The notes under the pieces were generated by a model. The model did not search any database and was not told the origin of the DNA. It saw nothing but the letters and a program-made list of their open reading frames with translations. Made by a program: the position numbers and the translations under genes. A stretch of 64,000 nucleotides of DNA, from positions 24,129 through 88,128 of the forward strand of contig QEKJ01000009.1 of NCBI GenBank assembly GCA_003096535.1, given 5' to 3'. This DNA comes from Agathobaculum butyriciproducens. Its GTDB lineage: Bacteria; Bacillota; Clostridia; Oscillospirales; Butyricicoccaceae. Position 1 is the first letter of the stretch; every line of letters begins with the position of its first letter. Positions 33,158 through 43,109 of this stretch are shown here, one piece after another.

Positions 33158-35035
33158 ATGAAGCAGAAACGATACGGAATTTTAGACAATATAAGCAGTC
33201 CTGCTGATTTGCGCGGACTGTCGTACGACACACTCGGCGTGCTGTGTGCGGCGCTGCGCGAGTTCATCGTGGACTCGGTGTCGCAGACCGGCGGTCATCT
33301 GGCGTCCAATCTGGGCATTGTAGAGCTGGCTGTCGCACTTGAACGCGAGTTTGACTCCTCGCGCGACCGCATCATCTACGATGTAGGTCATCAGTGCTAT
33401 GTCCACAAGATCCTGACCGGTCGGCGCGACCGCTTTGACACGCTGCGGCAGTACGGCGGTCTGTGCGGCTTTATGAAGCCGGAGGAGAGCATCACCGACC
33501 CGTGCATCACGGGACATGCCTCGGACTCGGTTTCGGTGGCGCTTGGCATGGCGCATGCACGTACGCTTAAAAACCAGAAGTACCACGTTGTCGCAGTCAT
33601 CGGCGACGGCGCGCTGACCGGCGGCATGGCCTATGAGGCGCTGAACAGCGCCGGCACCTCTCGGGAGCCGCTGCTCGTGGTGCTCAACGACAACAATATG
33701 TCGATCGCCAAGAATGTCGGCGGACTCAGCCGCCATTTGTCGCGCCTGCGCGTCAGTCCGCAGTATCTGCGTGCAAAAACCCGCATCAAGGAGCGGCTCA
33801 GCCGTATTCCGGGCGGCGGAACAATCACGCGCGCGGTTTCGCGCTTCAAGGCGAAGATCAAGCGGGCTGTCCTGCCGACCTCGCTGTTCGAGCAGATGGG
33901 CTTTACCTATCTCGGTCCGGTGGACGGACACGACCTCAAGAGCGTGTGCGAGTTCCTGGCACTGGCGAAAAAAATGAAAAAACCGGTTCTGCTGCATGTT
34001 ATGACACAGAAGGGCAGAGGTTATGCCCCGAGTGAGCAGTATCCGGAGAAATACCACGGCGTTTCCAAGTTCGACCGCGTAACAGGCGCACCGCTTGCCG
34101 CGAAGAAGGAGGACTTCTCTGCGTTCTTCGGCAAGGAGCTTTGCGCACTCGCTGAGAAGGATAACCGCATTTGTGCGATCACGGCAGCTATGCCGTCCGG
34201 CACGGGCCTGACCCGCTTTGCCGAGAAATTCCCGGAACGCTTTTTCGATGTCGGCATCGCCGAGGAGCACGCTATCGGTATGGCGGCCGGTATGGCGGCA
34301 CAGGGACTGGTGCCGGTAGCGGCCATTTACTCGACCTTCCTGCAGCGTGCCTATGACCAGATCGTTCACGATATTGCAATCGAAGGTCTGCACGTTGTTC
34401 TGTGCGTGGACCGCGCGGGCATTGTCGGCGCGGACGGCGCAACGCATAACGGTGTGCTGGATATCGCGTTCCTGCGGTCTATCCCGGGGATGAAGATTTT
34501 CTGTCCGTCCGACTTTGCGGAACTCCGAGTCATGCTGTCCCGTGCGATTTACAGGGAGACCGGACCGGTCGCTATCCGTTACCCGCGCGGCAGCGAAGGC
34601 GCGTACCGCAAGGAGCTGTCGGCGCAGCCGCTCGTGTGCGTACACGAGCAATCCGGCAGTGAGGTGACGATCGTCACACACGGCATTATGGTCAATCAGG
34701 CGATCGACGCCGCGGAAATCCTCATGCACGAGGGTATCCGCGCACAGGTTTACAAGGTAAATGAAATCGGCAGCGGACTGGAACAGGCGTATGCCGAGGT
34801 GAAGGAAAAGCTGGGCGGCTGGTGTGTCGTTGCGGAGGACGTTGTGCCGAACGGCAGCGTCGGTGAGTGGCTTGCCGCGCACCGCAGCGAGCGCACCGAT
34901 CTGCTGAACACCGGCGACCGCTTTCTGCCGCACGGCGGCGTAAACGAGCTGTACCGTCACTGCGGCATTGATGCCGAGGGCATTGCGGCATATATCATGA
35001 AAAATCGGAATGGGAAGGAGAACGGCGTTGGCTAA
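33158..35035 (+). CDS. dxs: 1-deoxy-D-xylulose-5-phosphate synthase
   Basis: 625 residues, full length. Thiamine diphosphate motif GDGALTGGMAYEALNSAG, DVGHQCYVHKILTGR near the N-terminus, and the transketolase-type second half with FDVGIAEEHAIGMAAG and RYPRGSEGA. It joins pyruvate and glyceraldehyde 3-phosphate, the first step of the MEP isoprenoid route that feeds IspA. ATG 33158 has AGGTGGGG upstream; GTG 33146 lies within that region. Confidence 0.97.
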   Translation: MKQKRYGILDNISSPADLRGLSYDTLGVLCAALREFIVDSVSQTGGHLASNLGIVELAVALEREFDSSRDRIIYDVGHQCYVHKILTGRRDRFDTLRQYGGLCGFMKPEESITDPCITGHASDSVSVALGMAHARTLKNQKYHVVAVIGDGALTGGMAYEALNSAGTSREPLLVVLNDNNMSIAKNVGGLSRHLSRLRVSPQYLRAKTRIKERLSRIPGGGTITRAVSRFKAKIKRAVLPTSLFEQMGFTYLGPVDGHDLKSVCEFLALAKKMKKPVLLHVMTQKGRGYAPSEQYPEKYHGVSKFDRVTGAPLAAKKEDFSAFFGKELCALAEKDNRICAITAAMPSGTGLTRFAEKFPERFFDVGIAEEHAIGMAAGMAAQGLVPVAAIYSTFLQRAYDQIVHDIAIEGLHVVLCVDRAGIVGADGATHNGVLDIAFLRSIPGMKIFCPSDFAELRVMLSRAIYRETGPVAIRYPRGSEGAYRKELSAQPLVCVHEQSGSEVTIVTHGIMVNQAIDAAEILMHEGIRAQVYKVNEIGSGLEQAYAEVKEKLGGWCVVAEDVVPNGSVGEWLAAHRSERTDLLNTGDRFLPHGGVNELYRHCGIDAEGIAAYIMKNRNGKENGVG

Positions 35036-35831
35036 GAAGAGACTGGACGTATTGCTGTTTGAAAAGGGCCTTTGCCCCTCACGGGAGCGCGCAAAGACTG
35101 CGATTATGGAGGGAATCGTCTACATTGCAGGCCAGAAGGCGGGCAAAGCAGGCGATATGGTTGACGAAAACGCCGAACTGGAGGTTCGCGGCAACGAGAA
35201 CGCATTTGTGTCTCGCGGCGGCAAGAAGATCGAGAAGGCGCTCAGCTACTTTAATATCGACCCGACCGATCTGGTCGTGATGGACGTTGGCGCATCTACC
35301 GGCGGCTTTACCGACTGCCTGCTGCGCCGCGGTGCGCGCAAGGTGTATTCCATTGACGTTGGCTACGGTCAGCTGGCGTGGAGTCTGCGGCAGGATCCGC
35401 GTGTCAAGTGCATGGAGCGCACCAATATCCGCTATGTAACGCCGGATATGCTGGAAGAAACGCCGTCGCTGTGCGTCATCGACGTGTCGTTCATTTCCCT
35501 CAAGCTGGTACTGCCGGTCGTTTCCAGCCTGCTGACCGAGGACGGCCATGTTGCCAACCTTATCAAGCCGCAGTTTGAGGCCGGCAAGGGCAAGGTCGGC
35601 AAAAAGGGCGTTGTCCGCGAGCCGGAAATCCACCTTGAGGTGCTGCAGAATTATGTGGAAAACGCGCACGCGGCAGGCTTTAAGGTGCTGAATGTGACGT
35701 TTTCTCCCATCAAGGGCCCTGAGGGCAACATCGAATTTCTCGGCTATCTGGCAAAACAGGGCGAGGAGCACATTCCGGATCTGGCGGAGGTTGTCCGTCA
35801 GGCACATGAGGAGCTGGACGCAAAGGCATGA
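35028..35831 (+). CDS. tlyA: TlyA family rRNA 2'-O-methyltransferase
   Basis: 267 residues. N-terminal S4 RNA-binding domain (LDVLLFEKGLCPSRERAK) and FtsJ-like methyltransferase fold with DVGASTGGFTDCLL as the SAM-binding loop. TlyA enzymes 2'-O-methylate rRNA; the older label haemolysin is misleading. I start at TTG 35028 because GGGAAGGAG (35012-35020) is its Shine-Dalgarno; the upstream ATG 35010 would place that site inside the gene. Overlaps dxs by 8 bases. Confidence 0.93.
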   Translation: MAKKRLDVLLFEKGLCPSRERAKTAIMEGIVYIAGQKAGKAGDMVDENAELEVRGNENAFVSRGGKKIEKALSYFNIDPTDLVVMDVGASTGGFTDCLLRRGARKVYSIDVGYGQLAWSLRQDPRVKCMERTNIRYVTPDMLEETPSLCVIDVSFISLKLVLPVVSSLLTEDGHVANLIKPQFEAGKGKVGKKGVVREPEIHLEVLQNYVENAHAAGFKVLNVTFSPIKGPEGNIEFLGYLAKQGEEHIPDLAEVVRQAHEELDAKA

Positions 35832-36679
35832 TGAAGAACATTTTCATCTATCCCAATCTGCGCAAGGACAGCGCACGCGATATCCTGCAGCCGGTGTGCG
35901 ATCAGCTGCGGCGTGACGGTGTGCGGCTTATGCTGCCCAAGCAGATGCGAGTCGTGCCGCCCATCATTGAGGACGCGGATTATATGAAAACCGAGGACGC
36001 CGTGCAGTTTGCGGATATGGCGGTCGTGCTTGGCGGAGACGGAACCATGCTCCGTCTGGCGAGAGAGGCGGCGCAGAATCAGCTGCCGCTGCTCGGCATC
36101 AATGTCGGTCACGTCGGCTTTATGACCGAACTGGAACCGGCTGAGCTGCCCAAAATGGAAAAGCTGTTCACCGATGAATTTTCACTGGATAGCCGCATGA
36201 TGCTGCATGTTGCTGTGCAGCGCGGCGGGCGTATTGTGTATGAGAACGACGCGCTCAATGATATTGTTATCGCAAAGGGCACCGCATTCCGCGTGGTGCG
36301 CGTCGGCATTTCGGCGGACAACGAGGAGGTCACCCGTTTTAACGGTGACGGCGTGATCGCGGCAACGCCGACCGGCTCAACGGCCTACGGTCTGTCGGCA
36401 GGCGGCCCGGTCATTGAGCCGAGCGCGGAGAACATCGCCGTTATTCCCATCTGTGCACATGCGCTGGCGGCGAAGTCGTTCGTGTTTGCGCCCGAGCGCA
36501 GCGTGTCCATCACCGCAGCCTGTGAGGGCGGCAGTGAGGTGTTCATCTCGGCGGACGGCGGACAGGGTTTTGCCGTGCGGCCGGATGATCGGGTCATTAT
36601 CACCCGTTCCGACCTGCAGACGCGGCTGATTCGTCTGAAAGGCAATAGTTTTTATCGAATTTTACAGCAGAAGCTGTGA
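35828..36679 (+). CDS. nadK: NAD kinase
   Basis: 283 residues. GGDGTMLRLAREA (about 69) is the NAD/diacylglycerol kinase motif; NGDGVIAATPTGSTAYGLSAGGP carries the conserved NGDG and TPTGSTAY blocks. It phosphorylates NAD to NADP. ATG 35828 overlaps the tlyA stop; ATG 35831 is equally possible. Confidence 0.96.
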   Translation: MMKNIFIYPNLRKDSARDILQPVCDQLRRDGVRLMLPKQMRVVPPIIEDADYMKTEDAVQFADMAVVLGGDGTMLRLAREAAQNQLPLLGINVGHVGFMTELEPAELPKMEKLFTDEFSLDSRMMLHVAVQRGGRIVYENDALNDIVIAKGTAFRVVRVGISADNEEVTRFNGDGVIAATPTGSTAYGLSAGGPVIEPSAENIAVIPICAHALAAKSFVFAPERSVSITAACEGGSEVFISADGGQGFAVRPDDRVIITRSDLQTRLIRLKGNSFYRILQQKL

Positions 36680-36712
36680 GAGACGCTGCTATAAGAGAGG
36701 AAAACGCGAACG

Positions 36713-37168
36713 ATGAAGTTTCAACGACAGGCAAAAATCCTCGATCTCATCGACCGGTTTGAGATTGAAACGCAGGAGGATCTTACCGCACATCTGCGGG
36801 CACTTGGCTACAACACCACGCAGGCGACCATTTCGCGCGATATCAAGGAGCTGCGGCTTATCAAGACGCTCTCCTCGGAGACCGGCAAGTACAAGTACAC
36901 CTCCTCGAACGCCGGGGCGGCAGACAGCTTCACCACGCGTCTGCGCAATATTTTCCGTGAGTGCGTCACGGATATTGATGCGGCACAGAATATGGTCGTC
37001 ATTAAAACACTGCCCGGTCTGGGACAGGCGGCGGCAATGGCGATTGATGCCATGCGCGCACCCGATGTGGTCGGCACGCTCGGTGGCGACGATACCGTAT
37101 TTGCCGTTATGCGCGATAACGACAGCGCGCAAAAGTTCTGCAAACAGGCAAGAGATATTCTAAAGTAA
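36713..37168 (+). CDS. argR: Arginine repressor ArgR/AhrC
   Basis: 151 residues. N-terminal winged helix (about 1-70, with TQATISRDIKELRL as the recognition helix), C-terminal oligomerisation and arginine-binding domain ending GDDTVFAVMRD. In this cluster position (nadK-argR-recN) it is the usual Firmicutes AhrC. GAGAGGAAA precedes the ATG. Confidence 0.95.
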   Translation: MKFQRQAKILDLIDRFEIETQEDLTAHLRALGYNTTQATISRDIKELRLIKTLSSETGKYKYTSSNAGAADSFTTRLRNIFRECVTDIDAAQNMVVIKTLPGLGQAAAMAIDAMRAPDVVGTLGGDDTVFAVMRDNDSAQKFCKQARDILK

Positions 37169-37186
37169 GCGAGGGATAAAGCGGCA

Positions 37187-38866
37187 ATGCTGCAATTACT
37201 CCACATTGAAAACATAGCGGTCATCGAACGCGCAGACATCGAACTCGATAAGGGTTTGACCGTGCTTTCCGGTGAAACCGGCGCGGGCAAGAGTATCGTT
37301 ATCGATTCCATCGGTGCGCTGCTCGGCAAGCGTGTCAGCCGCGATCTGGTGCGCTCGGGTGCGCAGAAGGGCTTTGTCAGCGCGGTGTTCACCGATCTGC
37401 CGCGTGCTCTGCGCGAACTGCTTGACGAGCTTGCGCTTTCCGGTGACGAGCCGGACACGCTGTACGTTCAGCGGCAGATTTCCGCGGACGGCAAGAGCAC
37501 CTGCCGGGTCAACATGAAGCCGGCCAGTGCGGCTGTCCTGCGGCAGCTGGCGCCGTATCTGATCGACATTCACGGCCAGAATGACGGTCAGAAGCTGCTC
37601 GATGAAGCGCATCACATCGAATATCTGGACGGCTACGCAGGCTGTGCCGAGATACTCGAGCGATACCGCCCGAAATATCAGGCGCTGGTGACACTCCGGC
37701 GGGAGATTACCGCGCTGGAGACCGGCGAGCAGGAACGCCTGCAACGTATTGACATGCTGACCTTCCATAAGGAGGAAATCGAGCAGGCAGCACTTAAACC
37801 CGATGAAGATGAAGCGCTTGCACAGCGCAAGGCGTATTTCGATCACGCGGGCAAGATTGCGGGCGCACTCGAGCAGGCGCGTATGGCGCTCTCGGGAGAT
37901 GACGAAATTGCGGGCGCGTGTGAGCTGCTCGATCAGGCGGCAAGCGCCATCGAGAGCCTGCGCGAAGTATCGGACGCCTTCGACGGCATGGCCGAGCAGG
38001 CAGAGGAAGTACGTCTGCTGGCGGCAGACCTGCGCGACAGCGTGGCAAGTCAGGGGGACAATCTGGACTTTTCTCCGGCAGAGCGCGAGATGGTCGAGCA
38101 GCGCTTGGATGAAATCTATCGCCTGAAGCAGAAATACGGCGGCACGATTCCGGAAATCCTCGCGTACCTTGAGAAGATAACCGCCGAACTGGATACGCTC
38201 GAGAACGCGGACGACCGCAGGGAAGAACTGCGGGAGCAGTACCGCGGCATGCTCGCGGAGGCCAAGGGCATCGCCGCTGAACTCACCGAGCAGCGCCGCA
38301 AGGCTGCCAAGCAGCTGGAGGGCGAAATCGTGCGCGAGCTGAGCGAACTCGACATGGATAAGGTGAAAATGCGGGTTGCGGTCCGCACCGGCACCAAGCT
38401 GTCCGCGCACGGCTGCGACACCGTGACGTTTGAGATTTCTGTCAATCCGGGTGAGCCGGAAAAGCCGCTCTCCAAGGTGGCCTCCGGCGGCGAGCTGAGC
38501 CGAATTATGCTTGCGCTTAAAAACGTATTGACAGCGGGCGAAGATGTTGGTATGCTGATTTTTGACGAGATCGACACTGGCGTTTCCGGCCATGCGGCTC
38601 AGCAGATCGGCCGCAAGCTGTCTGCCATTGCGAAAAAGAAGCAGACGCTGTGCGTTACCCATCTGCCGCAGATTGCCGCCATGGGCGACCATCACCTGCG
38701 CATTTCCAAATCCGTGCGGGACGGCCGCAGCTACACCGATGTCAGCCCGATGGACAGAGCACACCGCGTAGACGAAATTGCACGTCTGCTCTCCGGCGAG
38801 GAAATCTCGGATGCAGCACGCCGCAACGCAGAGGAACTGCTCGACGCGGCCGGACAGGGAGCGTGA
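37187..38866 (+). CDS. recN: DNA repair protein RecN
   Basis: 559 residues, SMC-like. Walker A GETGAGKSIVIDS (about 29-41), long coiled-coil middle (about 150-350), ABC signature SGGELSRIMLAL and Walker B LIFDEIDTGVSGHAA. It acts early in double-strand break repair. It follows argR by 18 bases. Confidence 0.97.
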   Translation: MLQLLHIENIAVIERADIELDKGLTVLSGETGAGKSIVIDSIGALLGKRVSRDLVRSGAQKGFVSAVFTDLPRALRELLDELALSGDEPDTLYVQRQISADGKSTCRVNMKPASAAVLRQLAPYLIDIHGQNDGQKLLDEAHHIEYLDGYAGCAEILERYRPKYQALVTLRREITALETGEQERLQRIDMLTFHKEEIEQAALKPDEDEALAQRKAYFDHAGKIAGALEQARMALSGDDEIAGACELLDQAASAIESLREVSDAFDGMAEQAEEVRLLAADLRDSVASQGDNLDFSPAEREMVEQRLDEIYRLKQKYGGTIPEILAYLEKITAELDTLENADDRREELREQYRGMLAEAKGIAAELTEQRRKAAKQLEGEIVRELSELDMDKVKMRVAVRTGTKLSAHGCDTVTFEISVNPGEPEKPLSKVASGGELSRIMLALKNVLTAGEDVGMLIFDEIDTGVSGHAAQQIGRKLSAIAKKKQTLCVTHLPQIAAMGDHHLRISKSVRDGRSYTDVSPMDRAHRVDEIARLLSGEEISDAARRNAEELLDAAGQGA

Positions 38867-38972
38867 ACCCGTGGTAATCATAGACGAACGCAGAAAAGAG
38901 CGTGCTCCGTAACGGTATTCGGATTCTTTTAATCATAAAAATCAAACAAATTGAAATACAGGAGACAGAATA

Positions 38973-40196
38973 ATGCAGCTTTACGACGAACTGAAAGCGC
39001 GCGGTCTGATCGCGCAGGTAACGAACGAAGAAGAGATCAGCGAGATGATCAACAACGGCAAGGCAACGTTCTATATTGGCTTTGACCCGACCGCAGACAG
39101 CCTGCACGTTGGCCACTTTATGGCGCTCTGCCTGATGAAGCGCATGCAGATGGCAGGCAACAAGCCGATCGCGCTAATCGGCGGCGGTACCGCTATGATC
39201 GGCGACCCGTCCGGCCGTACCGATATGCGCTCGATGATGACTGTCGAGACCATCCAGCATAACTGCGACTGCTTCAAGAAGCAGATGGAGCGCTTCATCG
39301 AATTCGGTGAGGGCAAGGCGCAGATGGTGAACAATGCCGACTGGCTGATGAACCTCAACTACATCGAGTTCATCCGCGACATCGGCTCGTGCTTCTCGGT
39401 CAACAACATGCTCCGCGCCGAGTGCTTCAAGCAGCGCATGGAGAAGGGCCTGAGCTTCCTCGAATTCAACTACATGCCCATGCAGTCCTACGACTTCTAC
39501 TACCTGTTCAAGAACTACGGCTGCAACATGCAGTTCGGCGGCAACGACCAGTGGAGTAATATGCTCGGCGGCACCGAGCTGATCCGCCGCAAGCTGGGCA
39601 AGGACGCGCATGCCATGACCATCACCCTGCTGCTCAATTCTGAGGGAAAGAAGATGGGCAAGACCGCTTCCGGCGCAGTTTGGCTCGATCCGAACAAGAC
39701 TTCTCCTTACGATTTCTACCAGTACTGGCGCAATGTGGACGATGCGGACGTGCTCAAGTGCATCCGTATGCTGACCTTCCTGCCGCTTGAGGAGATCGAG
39801 GCGATGGACAGCTGGGAAGGCGCACAGCTGAACAAGGCAAAGGAAATCCTCGCATACGAGCTGACCGCTCTGGTACACGGCAAGGAGGAGGCCGAGAAGG
39901 CACAGACCGCTGCCAAGGAGATCTTCGTTTCCGGCGGTGCGGCTGCCAACATGCCGACCACCACGCTGACCGATGCGGACTTCACTGACGGTCAGATCGG
40001 TGTGCTGACGCTGCTCGTGAAGTGCGGCCTCGCGTCCTCCAACGGTGAGGCGCGCAAGCTGGTGCAGGGCGGCGGCGTATCGCTCAACGGTGAGAAGGTC
40101 GCGGACTTCAAGCAGCAGCTGGCCAAGGACTTCTTTAACGAGGAGTGCATGATCAAGAAGGGCAAAAAGACCTTCCATAAGGCAATTCTTGGCTAA
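38973..40196 (+). CDS. tyrS: Tyrosyl-tRNA synthetase
   Basis: 407 residues. HIGH-type motif in [10 protein letters not shown] (about 46), KMSKS-type GKKMGKT (about 230), and a C-terminal S4 domain (about 345-405, [15 protein letters not shown]). CAGGAGAC upstream of the ATG. The 106-base gap behind recN holds no T-box motif, unlike many Firmicutes tyrS leaders. Confidence 0.97.
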   Translation: MQLYDELKARGLIAQVTNEEEISEMINNGKATFYIGFDPTADSLHVGHFMALCLMKRMQMAGNKPIALIGGGTAMIGDPSGRTDMRSMMTVETIQHNCDCFKKQMERFIEFGEGKAQMVNNADWLMNLNYIEFIRDIGSCFSVNNMLRAECFKQRMEKGLSFLEFNYMPMQSYDFYYLFKNYGCNMQFGGNDQWSNMLGGTELIRRKLGKDAHAMTITLLLNSEGKKMGKTASGAVWLDPNKTSPYDFYQYWRNVDDADVLKCIRMLTFLPLEEIEAMDSWEGAQLNKAKEILAYELTALVHGKEEAEKAQTAAKEIFVSGGAAANMPTTTLTDADFTDGQIGVLTLLVKCGLASSNGEARKLVQGGGVSLNGEKVADFKQQLAKDFFNEECMIKKGKKTFHKAILG

Positions 40197-40234
40197 AAGC
40201 TGTCGAGGGACGATCTTTCCTGATAGACGCAAAG

Positions 40235-40268
40235 AAGCGGCGTGAACGTAGGGTTCACGCCGCTTTTT
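40235..40268 (+). terminator. Terminator of tyrS
   Basis: AAGCGGCGTGAAC / GTTCACGCCGCTT with TTTTAT behind it. The AEC transporter gene ends from the other side 13 bases away and may share it. Confidence 0.9.
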
Positions 40269-40280
40269 ATATCTGGAACT

Positions 40281-41195
40281 TTAAGAGAGAAATCGCTCTG
40301 CCACCAGCATGACCAGCGGCAGCGTCGCCACAGACAGGATGGTGGACAGGCATACATACGACACCGCCTGCCGGTAATCCTGATCGAACTTCTGCGCGAA
40401 GATAGCTGTGCTGCTGGCAACCGGCGTTGCCGCTGCGATCAGCGTAATCAGCGTGATTTCGCCGCGCGCAAAGGGAAACAGCAGGAAGATGAGCACCGTC
40501 ACCGCCGGAACGACAAGCAGACGCACGGCAGAGACAACGTACAGCCTTGCACTCGCAAACAGATCGCGCAGGCGTACTTTGGACAGGTAGAAACCGAGAA
40601 TGATCATCGCCAGAGCAGTATTGGCGTCCGCAATGTAGCCAATCGTGCCGGTGACGACCGAGGGCAGTGTCGGCTGAGTTACAAACAGGATAAGACCGAT
40701 TACCATGGAAATGAAAACCGGGTTGACGAACACCATTTTCAGATTGATGGTTTCCTTTTTGCCTGATATAATAACAATACCGTACGTCCACTGCAGCAGA
40801 TTGACAAGCGTGCTGTATGAGACAACGTAGAACGCCGCCTCCGCGCCAAATACAGCTGTGACAAGCGGAATGCCGATGAAGCCGGCGTTGCCGAACGCGA
40901 CCGCAAAGTTTTCAATCCGGTGCCGAGTACCGCAGGTGAGGTACGCCACGCCGATGGACGCGATAAACGCGATCACCGCGATCACAGCCGAAACGCCCAT
41001 GGCACGCAGTTTGTCCACGCTGAACTCGGACATATAGCTGCGCAGGATAACGCACGGAATGACCGCATACAGCAGCACGTTGGATAGATCACGGCTGCCC
41101 TGTTCGGTTATCATGCCGCGGCGGGAAAGAAGCAGGCCGAGCATCATCAAAAGAAACATGATGATCGTCTGCTGAAGCAGAATTTGAGTAATCAT
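40281..41195 (-). CDS. AEC family transporter (auxin efflux carrier-type)
   Basis: 304 residues with about ten hydrophobic segments in the 5+5 pattern of the AEC/BART superfamily; FGNAGFIGIPL and the late VASSTAIFAQKFD are typical. Bacterial members carry small carboxylates such as malate or malonate. Substrate cannot be told. It diverges from the LysR gene with only 43 bases between them, so that regulator probably controls it. Confidence 0.88.
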   Translation of the reverse strand: MITQILLQQTIIMFLLMMLGLLLSRRGMITEQGSRDLSNVLLYAVIPCVILRSYMSEFSVDKLRAMGVSAVIAVIAFIASIGVAYLTCGTRHRIENFAVAFGNAGFIGIPLVTAVFGAEAAFYVVSYSTLVNLLQWTYGIVIISGKKETINLKMVFVNPVFISMVIGLILFVTQPTLPSVVTGTIGYIADANTALAMIILGFYLSKVRLRDLFASARLYVVSAVRLLVVPAVTVLIFLLFPFARGEITLITLIAAATPVASSTAIFAQKFDQDYRQAVSYVCLSTILSVATLPLVMLVAERFLS

Positions 41196-41238
41196 AAGGG
41201 AAATTTTCCTGTACTTTCATAGAATGGAGGGGAACGCA

Positions 41239-42093
41239 ATGGAATTATACCAGCTTCGGCAGTTTGCCGCCGTAGCCAAATACGAAAATATGACGCGCGC
41301 CGCCGAGAGCCTGAACGTGGCGCAGCCCGCTGTATCCAAAACCATACGGAATCTGGAAAGCGAGCTGGGAGCCGAGTTATTCGAGCGAACGGGAAAGGGA
41401 TTGCGCCGCACCGAGCAGGGAGATATCCTGCTGCGGTACGCACGGACGATACTGGAAGCCGAGCGCGACGCACGCGGCGAAATTGAGGAGAGCCTGCACC
41501 GGACAGGCGGTCTGTGCATCTGTGCGCTGTCGTGCGCGGAGCGTATCAGCGAGATACTCGCGGGGTTTTCCGCCGAGTACGGCAATCTGGATCTGCGCAT
41601 CAGCAGCACGCCCGAGGGCAGCGACCTGCTGCTCGATTCCGCGGTATCGCGGGACGAGGTGCCTGCAGGAGCCGTCCTGCTGTACGATGAGGAGATGTGC
41701 GTGGCTGTGCCCGAGGGACACCGGTATGCCGATCGGGAAAGCGTATCGCTGACAGAACTTGCTGACGACCCGTTTATCGCGCTGAGCAATTCGCAGTCGT
41801 TCCGGCAGATTTCCGAGCATATTTTCCGATCAGCAGGTATGGAGATGCACGCCGCTATCGAGTGCGACAGCGCGGCCTTGCAGATCCGACTGCTGTCGTG
41901 CGGCATGGGTGTTGCACTGGTCGCGTCCGGCGAGTGGCGGCAGGTCTGCGAGGACGCAGGCGTGCGCCTGCTGCACATCAAGGACGCACAGTGCCGCCGG
42001 TATATCTATGTGCAGACGCTCGGACGGTTCCGCACGCAGAGCATTCGCGCGTTTACTGCGTATTTGGAGCGGTATTTTGCGCAGATGGCGTAA
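41239..42093 (+). CDS. LysR family transcriptional regulator
   Basis: 284 residues. N-terminal winged helix-turn-helix (MELYQLRQFAAVAKYENMT, then AQPAVSKTIRNLE) and a periplasmic-binding-protein-like effector domain. GGAGGGG precedes ATG 41239. Divergent from the AEC transporter and probably autoregulated through the shared 43-base region. It ends 12 bases from the convergent dehydrogenase gene. Confidence 0.93.
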   Translation: MELYQLRQFAAVAKYENMTRAAESLNVAQPAVSKTIRNLESELGAELFERTGKGLRRTEQGDILLRYARTILEAERDARGEIEESLHRTGGLCICALSCAERISEILAGFSAEYGNLDLRISSTPEGSDLLLDSAVSRDEVPAGAVLLYDEEMCVAVPEGHRYADRESVSLTELADDPFIALSNSQSFRQISEHIFRSAGMEMHAAIECDSAALQIRLLSCGMGVALVASGEWRQVCEDAGVRLLHIKDAQCRRYIYVQTLGRFRTQSIRAFTAYLERYFAQMA

Positions 42094-42105
42094 ATCCGCG
42101 ACAGG

Positions 42106-43104
42106 TCATGCGGCGTGTACCTCGAGAGGGACTTTTTCACCGAGTTCAAACTGATGCAGGCTTTCGAGCGAGCACTGAACCATATCGAACACCGCCTGAT
42201 CGGTGAAGAACGCAACATGCGGGGTAACGATAGTGTTCTGGAAGGATTTCAGGATGATGTAATCGTGGTTGGTGACGCGACTGTTGTAATTGTGATCGAC
42301 GCGGATCACGTTATCCTCACCCTCAAAGCAGTCCACGCCGACCGAGCCTACACGACCGGACTCAATGCCGTCGATCAGAGCACGGGTGTCGATCAGCGCG
42401 CCGCGTGCGCAGTTGATGATGACAACACCCGGCTTCATCTGCTGAATAGCCTCGGTATTGATCATGTGGTAGGTGCTGTTGTTGAGGAAGGTGTGCAGCG
42501 TGATGACATCGGACTGCGCATACAGCGATTCAAGCGAAACGTACTCCACGCCCATCTGCTTCATTTCCTCGGACGGGAACGGGTCATGCGCGATAATGCG
42601 GCAGCCAAAGCCGGACAGATTGTGAATGACGGCCTTGCCGATACGGCCGGTGCCGATGACGCCGACGGTCAGGTTCTGCATCTCCATGCCGCGTGCTGCA
42701 CCGGATGCACCGAGCGAGTAGTCTGCGGTGTGCGAGCGGAACATGATGTAGCCGGCCTTGCGGATGCACATCAGCATGAGCATGACCGTGTAGTTGGAAA
42801 CCGCATACGGCGAATATCCGGCGTGGGATACGCGGATGCCGAGACGCTCTGCAGCTTTCAGGTCTACATTATCGTAGCCGATGGTGCGCAGGGCCACATA
42901 GCGGACACCGTTCTCGGCCAGCTTTTCCAGAATCGGCGCAGGCAGGTCGCAGGTGCAGGAAATGCCGTCGTAGCCGCGGGTCAGCGCAACATTATCGAGG
43001 GTCAGCGTGTCCTTCTGCAGCGTAAGGTCCATATCAAGCGACTGACTGAAGTGATCGAAAAACGCGCGTTCGTCCGGACGGGCGTTGAATGCCATAACTT
43101 TCAT
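42106..43104 (-). CDS. D-2-hydroxyacid dehydrogenase (D-lactate dehydrogenase-like)
   Basis: 332 residues. NAD-binding GVIGTGRIGKA (about 150), catalytic Arg in NCARGALID, Glu in the following VDCFEGEDN segment and His in VTPHVAFFT. It reduces a 2-oxoacid to the D-hydroxyacid or the reverse. ATG 43104 has AAGGAG nine bases upstream. It lies 5 bases behind an aminotransferase gene in the same direction; the pair could turn an amino acid into its hydroxyacid. Lactate, phenyllactate or hydroxyisocaproate are all possible substrates. Confidence 0.92.
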   Translation of the reverse strand: MKVMAFNARPDERAFFDHFSQSLDMDLTLQKDTLTLDNVALTRGYDGISCTCDLPAPILEKLAENGVRYVALRTIGYDNVDLKAAERLGIRVSHAGYSPYAVSNYTVMLMLMCIRKAGYIMFRSHTADYSLGASGAARGMEMQNLTVGVIGTGRIGKAVIHNLSGFGCRIIAHDPFPSEEMKQMGVEYVSLESLYAQSDVITLHTFLNNSTYHMINTEAIQQMKPGVVIINCARGALIDTRALIDGIESGRVGSVGVDCFEGEDNVIRVDHNYNSRVTNHDYIILKSFQNTIVTPHVAFFTDQAVFDMVQCSLESLHQFELGEKVPLEVHAA

Positions 43105-43109
43105 TTTTA

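Noticed and set aside
35010..35027. ATG 35010 as the start of tlyA
   Set aside because: It would place a very good Shine-Dalgarno inside the gene; TTG 35028 lies at the right distance behind that site and gives the usual TlyA N-terminus.
38867..38972. T-box leader before tyrS
   Set aside because: The gap is only 106 bases and has no GGTGGTACCGCG-like T-box or Stem I motif.
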